Shown here: piece by piece, positions 48,262 to 56,661 of the stretch | Layout: each line of letters starts with the position of its first letter | Numbering within the stretch: position 1 is the first letter of the stretch | Assembly (NCBI RefSeq): GCF_000429225.1 | Contig: NZ_AUBL01000028.1 | Span: 1 to 56,743 of the forward strand | Reading direction: 5' to 3' | Length of the DNA stretch: 56,743 nucleotides | Origin: Actinomyces dentalis DSM 19115 | GTDB lineage: Bacteria > Actinomycetota > Actinomycetes > Actinomycetales > Actinomycetaceae | Notes under the pieces: model-generated | Database searches by the model: none | Seen by the model: only the letters and a program-made list of their open reading frames with translations | Told to the model about the DNA's origin: nothing | Translations under genes and position numbers: made by a program

Positions 48262-49716
48262 GTGACCAGCCCGAGCCCCCAGCCGCCCCGGTCGGACCCC
48301 CAGCCGCCCGGGAAGAGCCCGCGGCCGCCCGGGGCGGGCCCCCGATCGCCGGGCCGGTCCGACCGGCCCGTGTCGGTGCGAGCCGTGCTCACCACCCCGG
48401 TCGGGCACCTGGCCCTGGCGATGCTCGTCGTCGAGCTGCTCGCCGGCATGCAGACCTACCTCAACCAGACGGTCCTGCCCCTCCTGGCCGCCGACCTGGG
48501 CGCCCGCGACCGCTACGGGCTGGTGACCGCGGCCGGGACGGTGCCCGCCTTCCTCACCATGCCGCTGGGCGGGGCGATGCTCGCCCGGTGGCGGGCCGGG
48601 CGGCTCATGACCGTCCTGACCGGCGTCCTCGTGGCCGGGGCGGTGCTGGGCGCCCTCTCCCCGAACGTGGGCGTGTACGCCGCCGGGGAGGTGCTGCGCG
48701 GCCTGGCCGCCGGGGCCCTGGCGACGGTGACCATGGGGGTGCTGGTCGCCGGTCTGCCCGAGGCGTGGCGGCGCCTGTTCCTGGCGGCGGGCTCGGCGAC
48801 GTGGATCGTCTCCTCCCTGCTGGGCCCCGCCTACGCGGCCGGGGTCTGCGCCGCCTGGGGCTGGCGGTGGGCGCTGGTGGCCTACACGCCGCTGCTCATC
48901 GCGGCGCGCCTGGTCATGGCCCGCCAGATCCGCGGGCTGCGGGTGTCCGACGACGGCGGGGCCCGCCCCCCGCTCCTGCCGGCGGCGGTCATGGCGGCCG
49001 GCGTCGCCGTCATCGGCCTCGCGCCCGCCGGGGCCTGGCTGCGGCTCGCGGGCCCGGTTGGGGCGGCCGCCCTCGTCTGGGCGTGCGGCCGGGTCTTCCC
49101 CGCGGGCGTGCTGCGCCTGCGGCCGGGCCGGCGCGCGGCCATGGCGACCCTGGCGTGGGTGTGCGCCGCCTACTTCGCCCTGGACTTCCTCATCTCGCCG
49201 GCCGCCCACGACGTCCTGGGCCTGGGGCCGGCGGCGATCGGCTGGGCGCTGACCGCGGCGGGCCTGGCCTGGAGCGCCGTGGCCATGTGGTGCGGGGCGC
49301 ACCCGGCCCGGGGGCGAGGCGCCTACCTGGCGCGCACCGGCGCGGGCGGGGCCTGCTTCGCCGTCGGCGGCGCCCTCGTGGCCGCAGCGCTGGCCGGCGC
49401 GCTGCCGTGGTGGCTGCTGCACGCGGGCTGGGCGAGTGCGGGCCTGGGGATGGGGCTGACCCACCAGGACACGATCATCCGCTGCGTCACGGCGCCCGGC
49501 GAACTGGGGCTGGACGACGACGGGATCTCCGAGGCCCGCGCGGCCACGGCGGTGACGGTCGCCTCGAACGCCGGCGGGGCGGCGCTGGGGACCCTGGTGA
49601 CGGCGGGCGCGGCCCCCTCGGCGACGGGCGTGGAGGAGGGACTGGCGGTGCCCGTCGTCGCAGCGCTGACGCTCATGCTGGCCCTGACCCCGCTGCTGGC
49701 CCGCCGCGCCGCCTGA
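48262..49716 (+). CDS. MFS transporter
   Basis: The 484-residue protein has a Pro/Ser-rich cytoplasmic leader (~36 residues). About twelve to fourteen membrane helices follow, starting at VGHLALAMLVVELLAGMQTY. The MFS motif A region is GGAMLARWRAGRLMTVL, and motif C-like glycines lie in SLLGPAYAAGVCAAWGWRWAL. This arrangement resembles the DHA family of multidrug exporters, but no substrate can be assigned. GTG 48262 is used because the frame opens there next to the TACGCT box. Confidence 0.85.
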   Translation: MTSPSPQPPRSDPQPPGKSPRPPGAGPRSPGRSDRPVSVRAVLTTPVGHLALAMLVVELLAGMQTYLNQTVLPLLAADLGARDRYGLVTAAGTVPAFLTMPLGGAMLARWRAGRLMTVLTGVLVAGAVLGALSPNVGVYAAGEVLRGLAAGALATVTMGVLVAGLPEAWRRLFLAAGSATWIVSSLLGPAYAAGVCAAWGWRWALVAYTPLLIAARLVMARQIRGLRVSDDGGARPPLLPAAVMAAGVAVIGLAPAGAWLRLAGPVGAAALVWACGRVFPAGVLRLRPGRRAAMATLAWVCAAYFALDFLISPAAHDVLGLGPAAIGWALTAAGLAWSAVAMWCGAHPARGRGAYLARTGAGGACFAVGGALVAAALAGALPWWLLHAGWASAGLGMGLTHQDTIIRCVTAPGELGLDDDGISEARAATAVTVASNAGGAALGTLVTAGAAPSATGVEEGLAVPVVAALTLMLALTPLLARRAA

Positions 49717-49874
49717 ACGCCGGAACCGGCGGAAAAGTCACGCGGAACCGGCGGGAAGTGCACACCCTGTGGACAACTCGGCGCGCCGGTCCGCCGGTGC
49801 GGGCGGACTGTTCCATCGCGGCGCGAACGGACCCGCCGGAGATCGGACCACCGCTCACGAGCCGCGAGAACCGA

Positions 49875-49880
49875 TAGCCT
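49875..49880 (+). promoter_or_regulatory. -10 box of probable leaderless methyltransferase promoter
   Basis: TAGCCT ends six bases before ATG 49887. Confidence 0.45.
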
Positions 49881-49886
49881 GAGCCG

Positions 49887-50513
49887 ATGAGCGAGCACTA
49901 CTTCACCGCCTCTCCCGCCGGCCCCGCCGAGGAGCGCGAGCACTCCTTCGTCATCCGCGGCACCCGGCACACGGTGACGACGGCGTCGGGCGTCTTCTCA
50001 GCCGACCGTCTGGACAAGGGCACGCAGGTCCTCCTCGACCGCGTCCCCGACCCTCCCGAGTCCGGCCTCCTGCTGGACCTGGGCTGCGGGTGGGGGCCGA
50101 TCGCTCTGGCCCTGGCCGACGCCGCCCCGGGCGCGACCGTCCTGGCCGCGGACGTCAACGAGCGCGCCGTCGACCTCGCCGCCCGCAATGCCGCCGCGGC
50201 CGGGCACGCCAATATCCATGCCGCCGAGGCCACGGCCCTGGCGGCCGAGCTGAAGGGATCGGGCGCGTACGTGGACCTCATCTGGTCCAATCCGCCGGTG
50301 CGCATCGGCAAGGCGGCGCTGCACGACATGCTGCTCACCTGGCTGGGACTGCTGAGCGACGACGGCGAGGCCTGGCTCGTCGTGAGCAGGAATCTCGGGG
50401 CGGACTCGCTGATGAAGTGGCTGGCCGCTCAGGGGCACGACGTCGAGAGGGCGGCCTCCTCCAAGGGGTTCCGCGTCCTGCGGGTCGGGCGGCCGTCCAT
50501 GCGGGCCGCCTGA
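49887..50513 (+). CDS. RsmC-like SAM-dependent rRNA (guanine-N2) methyltransferase
   Basis: The 208-residue class I methyltransferase corresponds to the catalytic domain of the RsmC/RlmG family. It begins HYFTASPAGPAEEREHSFVI and has the SAM loop LLLDLGCGWGPIALALAD, the acidic ADVNERAVDLAARNA, and the base-flipping motif WSNPPVRIGK. Family members make m2G in 16S or 23S rRNA; the exact target is not deducible. It stands alone between the MFS gene and the membrane-protein triplet. Confidence 0.88.
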   Translation: MSEHYFTASPAGPAEEREHSFVIRGTRHTVTTASGVFSADRLDKGTQVLLDRVPDPPESGLLLDLGCGWGPIALALADAAPGATVLAADVNERAVDLAARNAAAAGHANIHAAEATALAAELKGSGAYVDLIWSNPPVRIGKAALHDMLLTWLGLLSDDGEAWLVVSRNLGADSLMKWLAAQGHDVERAASSKGFRVLRVGRPSMRAA

Positions 50514-50579
50514 GGGCCCGGGGCGGGCGAGCGGCCGGGCGGTTGAGCGGGATCGGTGTCGTCGGCAATGAGATCGTCC

Positions 50580-50585
50580 TATACT
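50580..50585 (+). promoter_or_regulatory. -10 box, leaderless promoter of membrane paralogue 1
   Basis: TATACT ends six bases before ATG 50592, preceded by gagatcgtcc, which is shared with the promoters of paralogues 2 and 3 (with one base changed in copy 2). Confidence 0.55.
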
Positions 50586-50591
50586 CCACTC

Positions 50592-51227
50592 ATGACGCAG
50601 CCCGGTGCCCCCTACACGAATACGGGTCTGCCCGAACTGTCCGACAAGCTCGTCGTGCGCTCCCAGGACGACATCGTGAGATTAGCCTGCGGCATCCTCT
50701 GCATAATTATCTTATTCATCCTGCTCCTCGCAGTCATGGAATGGGCGACCACTCCTTCATATTATCACGGTTCAGGATCGTTGTCGGAAATGCGTTCTGC
50801 TGTCATTTTCTTCACACTGTTCTCCCTCGTCCCCATCGGTTATCTATTGTGGAGGATATACAGGGCGAGCGGAACGCGCACCACCGTCGACAAAAATGGC
50901 CTCCTGCTTGAGCAGCCCGGAATGCAGACGCTATTCATTCCCTGGCGGAATGCGCACGGGCATATCACGGTCAAGACCGTGATCCAGTACGTCCCCAGGT
51001 CCGCCACCCCGGCCATGATGAGCCTGATCCTCGTGGCCCTCGACCAGGAGCAGATCGTTCTTCCCGGCAGCATCCTGAGCTCCTACCGCCCGCGCAACAT
51101 CGCGCAGCAGACGTACGCCACCGCCGTGCAGATCCTCGCCTACGACCCCTGGGGGCAGAAAGAGCCCCTCATGCAGTCCGACAACACCTTCACCCCCTGG
51201 ATGCCCCGGAATACCCTCTACACCTGA
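50592..51227 (+). CDS. Membrane protein with C-terminal PH-like domain, paralogue 1
   Basis: The 211-residue protein is the first of three tandem paralogues. It has a short hydrophilic N-terminus (MTQPGAPYTNTGLPELSDKL), two TM helices (~30-50 and ~72-92) and a conserved soluble C-terminal domain. That domain includes GLLLEQPGMQTLFIPW, AHGHITVKTV, TPAMMSLILVALDQEQIVLP and QILAYDPWGQKEPLMQSDN. The IPW-xx-h pattern and two-TM anchor recall bacterial PH-like membrane proteins, but I cannot name a family. The tail is short (TPWMPRNTLYT). AT content in the TM-coding part is clearly higher than in the core genes. Confidence 0.7.
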   Translation: MTQPGAPYTNTGLPELSDKLVVRSQDDIVRLACGILCIIILFILLLAVMEWATTPSYYHGSGSLSEMRSAVIFFTLFSLVPIGYLLWRIYRASGTRTTVDKNGLLLEQPGMQTLFIPWRNAHGHITVKTVIQYVPRSATPAMMSLILVALDQEQIVLPGSILSSYRPRNIAQQTYATAVQILAYDPWGQKEPLMQSDNTFTPWMPRNTLYT

Positions 51228-51506
51228 GACCCCTCGGCCGGCATGCGCACGACGCGGGCGCCACCGTCGACGAGGACGAGCAGGACTCGGCGGCACCCCA
51301 GGATCTCGGCGAAGTCGGTAGCGGATTGTCGGATGATCGGTGCCGTCGGCGTGCTGGTGGGGCGTTCGGAGCCCGACGGCGGCACGGGAGCGCGCCGCGG
51401 ACTCGGGGCGGCCGATCCTGGAGGCGCCGGGCCCGGAAGCGGGGAGGGAGATTCCTCCGGAGGCGCACGGGGAGGAGGGCCCGTCGCCTCAGCGACGAGA
51501 TCGCCC

Positions 51507-51512
51507 TATAAT
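51507..51512 (+). promoter_or_regulatory. Consensus TATAAT box, leaderless promoter of paralogue 2
   Basis: TATAAT ends seven bases before ATG 51520. The region 51484-51560 is almost identical to 52504-52580. The rest of the 51228-51519 gap contains a degenerate copy of the sequence that also follows paralogues 2 and 3. Confidence 0.6.
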
Positions 51513-51519
51513 TCCCTCC

Positions 51520-52200
51520 ATGGCACAGCCCCCTGCTCCGCGCACGAATCCAGGCCTCCCAGACAAATTCGTCGTGCGCTCGCAGATCTCCGGCAACAGG
51601 AGTATCAACGTCATCGCCGGCCTCATCCTCTTCATTCTGGCGGTCATGACGCTGTTTTTCATCGTTTTCCTATTGAGTTATGACAGCTATTCGAGGGGAT
51701 ATCCATCCGGGGCGCCCTCGTCCTTGTTCCTCATCGCCCTCTTCGCGATTCTGCTCACCCCTATTTGCATCTATTACAAGCACCTCGTGAACAAGGAGCA
51801 GAGGAAATGCACCGTCGTCGACGGCAGTGGCTTTCTGCTCGAGCAGCCGGGAATGCGGGCGCGGTTCATCCCCTGGCAGGACGCGCACGGACATATCGCA
51901 GTCAAGACCGTGTCCCAGTATATTTCAGGGACCTCCACCCCGGCCATGATGAGCCTGATCCTCGTAGCCCTCGACCAGGAGCAGGTCGTTCTTCCCGGCA
52001 GCGTCCTGAACTCTCAGCCCAATAGTTCGCGCGACATCGCGCAGCAGTCGTACGCCACCGCCATGCAGATCCTCGCCTACGACCCCTGGGGGCAGAGCGA
52101 GCCCCTCATGCAATCCGAGAACAACTTCACCCCCTACGCGCCCCGTAACATGTACGCGCTCCATAACATGTACATGTTCCAGAACATCATGCGCTCCTGA
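51520..52200 (+). CDS. Membrane protein with C-terminal PH-like domain, paralogue 2
   Basis: The 226-residue second copy begins MAQPPAPRTNPGLPDKFVVR, identical to paralogue 3 through residue 16. Two TM helices (~32-52, ~70-90) are followed by the conserved domain (FLLEQPGMRARFIPW, TPAMMSLILVALDQEQVVLP, QILAYDPWGQSEPLMQSEN). The C-terminus is extended by repeats of an NMY motif (RNMYALHNMYMFQNIMRS). The TM part differs strongly from the other copies whereas the soluble domain is nearly constant. ATG 51520 is chosen for the TATAAT spacing; the frame is open further upstream but has no promoter there. Confidence 0.7.
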   Translation: MAQPPAPRTNPGLPDKFVVRSQISGNRSINVIAGLILFILAVMTLFFIVFLLSYDSYSRGYPSGAPSSLFLIALFAILLTPICIYYKHLVNKEQRKCTVVDGSGFLLEQPGMRARFIPWQDAHGHIAVKTVSQYISGTSTPAMMSLILVALDQEQVVLPGSVLNSQPNSSRDIAQQSYATAMQILAYDPWGQSEPLMQSENNFTPYAPRNMYALHNMYMFQNIMRS

Positions 52201-52527
52201 CACCCCAGCATCCGGCACGCGCGCGATACGGCCGCCGCCGTCGACGAGCAGGATTCGAGCGAGCCGGTCCGAGCCCCGGGGCGCCACGGCCCTGAAAAGG
52301 GGCCACCCGACCGGTTACGCGAGTCGACGGTCCGGCCGCGACGGCGCCCAAGGGCTCTTGCTGCGGGCCGAGGTCGTCGGCTCGCCCCACTCCACGGCCC
52401 GAGCACCCGGCCGGATCGGCTCGCCCTCCGCGCCCAGACCGACCGAACCGATCCTCGCCGAGACCCTGGGAACCTCCCCGGAAACGCATGGGAAGACGGA
52501 CCCGTCGCCTCAGCGACGAGATCGTCC

Positions 52528-52533
52528 TATAAT
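52528..52533 (+). promoter_or_regulatory. Consensus TATAAT box, leaderless promoter of paralogue 3
   Basis: TATAAT ends seven bases before ATG 52541, in the same context as paralogue 2. The remaining 52201-52527 gap shows no gene. Confidence 0.6.
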
Positions 52534-52540
52534 TCCCTCC

Positions 52541-53209
52541 ATGGCACAGCCCCCTGCTCCGCGCACGAATCCAGGCCTCCCAGACAAGCTCATTGTGAGC
52601 TCCCAGACCACCAGCGACAGGCTCATCGCCATCCTCATATTACTCATCTTCCTCATCCTGATGACCATGATGTTATTCATCGGCATACTCGGCTCTAACT
52701 ATGATTCAGGAGGGGAATCGCTAGGGACGATTTTCTTGGTCATCACCCTTTTCGTACTGCTATTCCTCCCCATTGTGGCCTATTTTGTGTGGCTCATACG
52801 CAAGGAGCAAGGAACGCGCACCGTCGTCGACAGCAGTGGTCTTCTGCTCGAGAAGCCCGGAATGCAGGCACTGTTCATCCCCTGGCAGAATGCGCACGGG
52901 CATATCACGGTCAAGACCGTGTCCCAGTACGTCCCGGGGACCTCCACCCCGGCCATGATGAGCCTGATTCTCGTGGCCCTCGACCAGGAGGAGATCGTTC
53001 TTCCCGGCAGCGTCCTGAACTCCTACCCCCTCAGTTCGCGCGACATCGGGCAGCAGACGTACGCCACCGCCATGCAGATCCTCGCCTACGACCCCTGGGG
53101 GCAGAAAGAGCCCCTCATGCAATCCGACAACACCTTCACCCCCTACATGCCCCAGAACATGTATGCGGCCCGAAACATGTACATGCCCCATAATACCTTC
53201 TACACCTGA
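52541..53209 (+). CDS. Membrane protein with C-terminal PH-like domain, paralogue 3
   Basis: The 222-residue third copy has the same plan: N-terminus MAQPPAPRTNPGLPDKLIVS, two TM helices (~28-50, ~66-88), then GLLLEKPGMQALFIPW, AHGHITVKTVSQYVPG, TPAMMSLILVALDQEEIVLP and QILAYDPWGQKEPLMQSDN. The tail again carries NMY repeats (PQNMYAARNMYMPHNTFYT). It converges with dapF. Tandem duplication with retained promoters and diverging TM regions suggests functional diversification; the function itself is unknown. Confidence 0.7.
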   Translation: MAQPPAPRTNPGLPDKLIVSSQTTSDRLIAILILLIFLILMTMMLFIGILGSNYDSGGESLGTIFLVITLFVLLFLPIVAYFVWLIRKEQGTRTVVDSSGLLLEKPGMQALFIPWQNAHGHITVKTVSQYVPGTSTPAMMSLILVALDQEEIVLPGSVLNSYPLSSRDIGQQTYATAMQILAYDPWGQKEPLMQSDNTFTPYMPQNMYAARNMYMPHNTFYT

Positions 53210-53257
53210 CACCCTTCGACCGGCATGCGCACAATAGAGTTACCGCCGCCAACGAGC

Positions 53258-53275
53258 CGGGCCCAACGGGGCCCG
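53258..53275. terminator. Hairpin between convergent paralogue 3 and dapF
   Basis: cgggccc (53258-53264) pairs with gggcccg (53269-53275) around aacg. It lies between two converging genes and may stop transcription from both sides. No T-tract. Confidence 0.4.
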
Positions 53276-53289
53276 CCGCCCGCACGGCC

Positions 53290-54765
53290 TCAGTCCCACC
53301 AGCACATGACCATGCGGCTGGCGGGGACGCCGATGTCCTCGTAATCGCCCTTCTCCTTCTCGCTGATCCCGCGGATGGCGTCGGGAGCGACATCGCTGTA
53401 GAACCACTTGCGGACGGTGGTGGCGTCAACGTCGGTCACCAATATGACCTCCTCCGAGAACGGCCAGTCGGGATTCTCGATGTCCGAGACCGCCACGCGG
53501 AGGTCGTCGACCTCCGGGCGGCTGCGGATCTGCTCCAGCACTTCGCGGGCCATGGCCGGTGTGGGCGAGCTCGTGCCCTGCGGGGTCTCGATAATGAGAT
53601 TGCACCAGATGCTTCCGTCGACGTCGTTCCCGTCGAAGAACTCCTCGATGGTCAGCAGCGGGCGGGGTCTGAAGATCCCGCCCCCGATGGAGAAGGGGGC
53701 GATTCGGGCCATAATCCGCTTAAGCGGCGCGATCGCGGGAGGCTCTTCCCGATCGGCCTCGCGTCCGGGCCGGGCGGCCTCGCGCTCGGGCGGAAGGGTG
53801 AGGTGGGCGACGATCTGCGCCGGGCCGGTGAGCAGGACGGTGGCGCCCGGCGCCCACGGGTCGGCGCCCACGTGCACCCCGACCCGCCCGCCGGGGGTGT
53901 CGATGAGGTAGTCCTCGGGCGCGTCCTCGCCGCTCCACTCGTGCAGGGCGATGGCGACGGCGCAGCAGCCCGTTCCGCACGAGCGGGTCTCCCCCACCCC
54001 GCGCTCGAGCACCCGCATCCGGGCCCGGCCCACGGGGGTGCCGCCCTCGCCGTCGAACTCATCCGCCAGGGGGACGACGAGCTCGAGGTTGGTGCCCGAG
54101 GGAGGTCGAGGGTCGTAGTCGGGGGCGTCGGAGTCCGTCAGGCCCGCGAAGAGGGCGGCCTCCAACTCGGCCTCGGTGGCCAGGGCGACGACGGTGTGCG
54201 GGTTGGGCATGGCCACGCTCAGGGCCGCCCGCTCCCCCTCCAGGCCGGGGACGACCACGGTCGTGTCCCAGCCCTCGGCGTCGAGGTCGGCGACGGCGCC
54301 GTCGGGGCGGATGAGCCGGGCCGGGCCCATGTCCACCGTCCACAGCTCGCCAGCGCGGGTGAGGGTGCGCGCCCCGCCGCGGGTGCCGATGGTGATCGAC
54401 TGCCCGTCCGCGATGCTCGCCAGCCCCTCCTCGTTCAGGACGGCGGCGAAGAGCCGGGAGGCGTTGCCGCACATCTCCGCCACCGACCCGTCGGCGTTGT
54501 AGTAGTCCATGAACCACTCCGCCTCCGGGACCGCCTCGTGGAAGGACTGCGCCCCGGGCAGGGCGGCGGTGCGCACCACGCGCACGAAGCCGTCGGCCCC
54601 GATACCGGCGCGGCGGTCGCACAGGGCGGCGACCTCGGCGGCGCTCACATCGACCTCGCGCTCGGGGTCGACGAGCAGCAGGAAGTCGTTCTGCGCGCCG
54701 TGCCCCTTGATGAGGGTGCGGCCCGCCAGCGGCGCGCGCGCGGCGGCGTCGGTCGTCTCGGTCAC
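53290..54765 (-). CDS. dapF: Diaminopimelate epimerase with extra C-terminal domain
   Basis: DapF converts LL- to meso-diaminopimelate for lysine and peptidoglycan. Residues ~1-328 are a complete enzyme: KGHGAQNDF, first catalytic Cys99 in EMCGNASR, MPNPHTVV, and second catalytic Cys263 in RSCGTGCCAVA. After an Arg/Glu linker (~329-365) there is an unrelated ~125-residue domain (~366-491) with WCNLIIETPQG, VLEQIRSRPEVDDLRVAVSD, VILVTDVDATTVRKWFYSD and a terminal MVMCWWD. I do not recognise that domain. The frame is continuous. GTG 54765 follows a TAGGCT box by seven bases, so the mRNA is probably leaderless. Confidence 0.9.
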   Translation of the reverse strand: MTETTDAAARAPLAGRTLIKGHGAQNDFLLLVDPEREVDVSAAEVAALCDRRAGIGADGFVRVVRTAALPGAQSFHEAVPEAEWFMDYYNADGSVAEMCGNASRLFAAVLNEEGLASIADGQSITIGTRGGARTLTRAGELWTVDMGPARLIRPDGAVADLDAEGWDTTVVVPGLEGERAALSVAMPNPHTVVALATEAELEAALFAGLTDSDAPDYDPRPPSGTNLELVVPLADEFDGEGGTPVGRARMRVLERGVGETRSCGTGCCAVAIALHEWSGEDAPEDYLIDTPGGRVGVHVGADPWAPGATVLLTGPAQIVAHLTLPPEREAARPGREADREEPPAIAPLKRIMARIAPFSIGGGIFRPRPLLTIEEFFDGNDVDGSIWCNLIIETPQGTSSPTPAMAREVLEQIRSRPEVDDLRVAVSDIENPDWPFSEEVILVTDVDATTVRKWFYSDVAPDAIRGISEKEKGDYEDIGVPASRMVMCWWD

Positions 54766-54772
54766 GGTCGCA

Positions 54773-54778
54773 AGCCTA
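54773..54778 (-). promoter_or_regulatory. -10 box of probable leaderless dapF promoter
   Basis: TAGGCT (54778-54773) ends seven bases before GTG 54765. Confidence 0.45.
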
Positions 54779-54988
54779 GGCGAGGTCGCCGCGCCCGCGG
54801 CCCTCCCCGCCCGCCGGAGCCGTGCCTGCCGCGTCACGCGGATGGACGACGACGTCAAACTCCACTTGCCAGCGATCTCGACACCCATGGGAGTACCTAT
54901 GAGTCGATCGACAGTCTCCCGTAACCGCCTCATGATCAAGCGCGTCTCGTCCCCAGCTGGCACCGGCAGCGATCTGCGGCACTTGAGA

Positions 54989-55018
54989 TTGAGGCTCGTC
55001 CGCTACTCGTTGTATACT
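54989..55018 (+). promoter_or_regulatory. Sigma-70-type promoter pointing into the immunity gene antisense strand
   Basis: TTGAGG (54989-54994) and TATACT (55013-55018) are 18 bases apart on the plus strand, in an AT-rich part of the gene-free stretch 54766-55185. Nothing convincing is encoded downstream on this strand; a transcript would run antisense to the immunity-like gene at 55186-56181. No other feature is visible in that stretch. Confidence 0.4.
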
Positions 55019-55185
55019 CACTTTATAAACACCAGCCCCGCTCACGTATCATCGGTCGCGGCCACCGATACACGATGGGCTGGTTTTCTATTCCCGATTC
55101 CTTATTCCATAATGAGTTTTTCCCACCGGGAAGATCAGGGCCAGCCGGGACCGACGCAATGGCGCGGTCGGCCGGGTCCGGCTTG

Positions 55186-56181
55186 TCAGTGGTGTTCGGT
55201 CCGGGTTCTCAGCCAGTGGGGGGTGAGTCCGGGTTCGCGCGAGTGCATCTCCAACTCCTCCGCGCACCGGTCGGCGCTGGATTCCCCGTCGCCGAGATCG
55301 GGTTCGCCCACCCAGTCCGACTCCTGATGCAGCACGCCCCTGCCCTCATCCATAGTAGTATCCATCCACAGGTGTGAGCGCAGCCAGGCCCCGTGGCGGG
55401 GCAGGGCCTGAGCGTGACGGAGTTGTTCGACGGCCTCCGCCACGCCCTCATCGGCCCGGGCAGCCTCCTTCTTCCCATCCGCGGTCAACCAGTACCTGAT
55501 GTGCTGAAAGGAGCCCAGCCCCTCGATGCGGATGTCAATGCGCTCAGCACCGCTGTCCCCCAGCCAGGCCAGCACCCGCTCCCGGGCCAGGTCGAACTCC
55601 GCCCCGCCCCTCATCCGGGGGAGCCTCCCCGTACGCACCGCCTCCCGCTCGGCCTGTGAGCCACGAGGGCCGTGAGTCAGCACGTAGAAATCCTCCTCCA
55701 GCTCGGCGATGCGCCGATTGAACGCCGAACCCCGCTCGACCTCCCACTGCGCCACCTTCTTACGCAGCCAGTCGGGGATGTTCTTCTCATCGCGGGGGTA
55801 GTGATTCAGTTCCGCCTTGTAATGGTACAGGTCCGGCTCCTCGCCCACATCAAGGTCGGGTTCACGCATCCAATCCGACTCCTGATGCAGCACACCCTCG
55901 GGCATCTCCATCCACAAGTGCGACCAGAACCACGCACCCCGACCCGGCACGGCCTGCACCTTCCGAAGAACCTGAACAAAACCGTAGACCTCCTCATCCG
56001 GCTCATCCAGCGGCCTTTTCACGCCGTTCTCGGTCAACCAGAACCTGATGCGCTCCAGCAAGCCGACCCCGTCATAGTGGACATCGACCCGCTCCGCCTC
56101 TATCTCCTCCAACCACGCCTGCATCTCGTTCCGCGCAAAGTTGAACCCGTCCCGAGCCGCGTACTCCCATTCACCGGCCAT
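55186..56181 (-). CDS. Two-domain YezG/DUF600-like immunity protein, second copy
   Basis: The 331-residue protein is highly similar to the one at 663-1706 and has the same two-domain plan. Domain 1 has QAVPGRGAWFWSHLWM, GVLHQESDWMREPD and HYPRDEKNIPDWL. Domain 2 has QALPRHGAWLRSHLWM, GVLHQESDWVGEPD and REPGLTPHWL. ATG 56181 follows GAGGAGGGG. A promoter (56219-56247) lies just upstream. It should be cytoplasmic; the role as a toxin-neutralising immunity protein is inferred from family resemblance. It ends ~420 bases from the dapF start. Confidence 0.7.
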   Translation of the reverse strand: MAGEWEYAARDGFNFARNEMQAWLEEIEAERVDVHYDGVGLLERIRFWLTENGVKRPLDEPDEEVYGFVQVLRKVQAVPGRGAWFWSHLWMEMPEGVLHQESDWMREPDLDVGEEPDLYHYKAELNHYPRDEKNIPDWLRKKVAQWEVERGSAFNRRIAELEEDFYVLTHGPRGSQAEREAVRTGRLPRMRGGAEFDLARERVLAWLGDSGAERIDIRIEGLGSFQHIRYWLTADGKKEAARADEGVAEAVEQLRHAQALPRHGAWLRSHLWMDTTMDEGRGVLHQESDWVGEPDLGDGESSADRCAEELEMHSREPGLTPHWLRTRTEHH

Positions 56182-56218
56182 GACCCCTCCTCATTGTCAT
56201 CGATTAAGATCTTACAAA

Positions 56219-56247
56219 ATGATACCGCGATGCTGCGGAGCTGTAAA
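56219..56247 (-). promoter_or_regulatory. Sigma-70-type promoter of right two-domain immunity gene
   Basis: On the minus strand TTTACA (56247-56242) and TATCAT (56224-56219) are separated by 17 bases. The predicted start is ~30 bases before ATG 56181. It lies in the 92-base gap after the truncated gene, giving the second gene independent expression. Confidence 0.55.
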
Positions 56248-56273
56248 AATTTCATGAGGCTCGGAGAACAGTT

Positions 56274-56657
56274 TCACGGATAACGATACCTCCTGCCTTC
56301 AAGCCGGTATTCTTCCTCCGTCTCCGCCACATATTCGGCAACCACATGGCCGCGCTCCAGACGCCATTGTTCGACCTTATTACGCAGCCAGTCCGGAATG
56401 AACTCCTGATCACGAGGATAGCGGTCCAGCTCCGTCTTGCACGCCCCCAGATCCACGGCGTTCTCCATGCCTGGTGTGCACATCCAGTCCGACTCCTGGT
56501 GCAGCACACCCTCCGGCAATTCCACCCACAGGTGTGAGTAGAACCAGGCCCCGCGACCCGGCAAAGCCTGCGCATCACGAAGGCCAGTCACGGCAGAACC
56601 GACGCTCTCGCTAACCCTAACCGACTCCTTTTGACCGTCCACCGTCATCCAGGAAGG
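56274..56657 (-). pseudogene. 5'-truncated YezG/DUF600-like immunity gene, cut by an IS end
   Basis: The reading frame encodes the C-terminal two-thirds of a single-domain paralogue: SWMTVDGQKESVRV, then QALPGRGAWFYSHLWV, GVLHQESDWMCTPG and RYPRDQEFIPDWL. It aligns with the protein at 1993-2547 from CWLTTDGERKS onward, so about 50 N-terminal residues are missing. An in-frame TAA (56660-56658) lies at the junction, and the sequence beyond it belongs to a transposase gene. Reinitiation at ATG 56648 is possible but has no ribosome binding site. Confidence 0.75.
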
Positions 56658-56661
56658 TTAT

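Noticed and set aside
49768-49776. A DnaA-box-like nonamer, TGTGGACAA, between the MFS and methyltransferase genes
   Set aside because: It is single, with no further boxes, AT-rich unwinding region or dnaA/dnaN genes, so there is no case for an origin.
51228-51330. Minus-strand frame CRRVLLVLVDGGARVVRMP after paralogue 1, echoed after paralogue 2
   Set aside because: The echo is explained by tandem duplication of the gene with its flank; the frames are short, differ in length and lack starts.
54776-55045. Minus-strand 89-codon ORF upstream of dapF
   Set aside because: No ribosome binding site, no family resemblance, and it would overlap the probable dapF promoter.
55075-55377. Plus-strand 100-codon ORF downstream of the 54989 promoter
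   Set aside because: Most of it is antisense to the conserved immunity gene and shows no independent domain; the promoter may instead give a non-coding antisense RNA.
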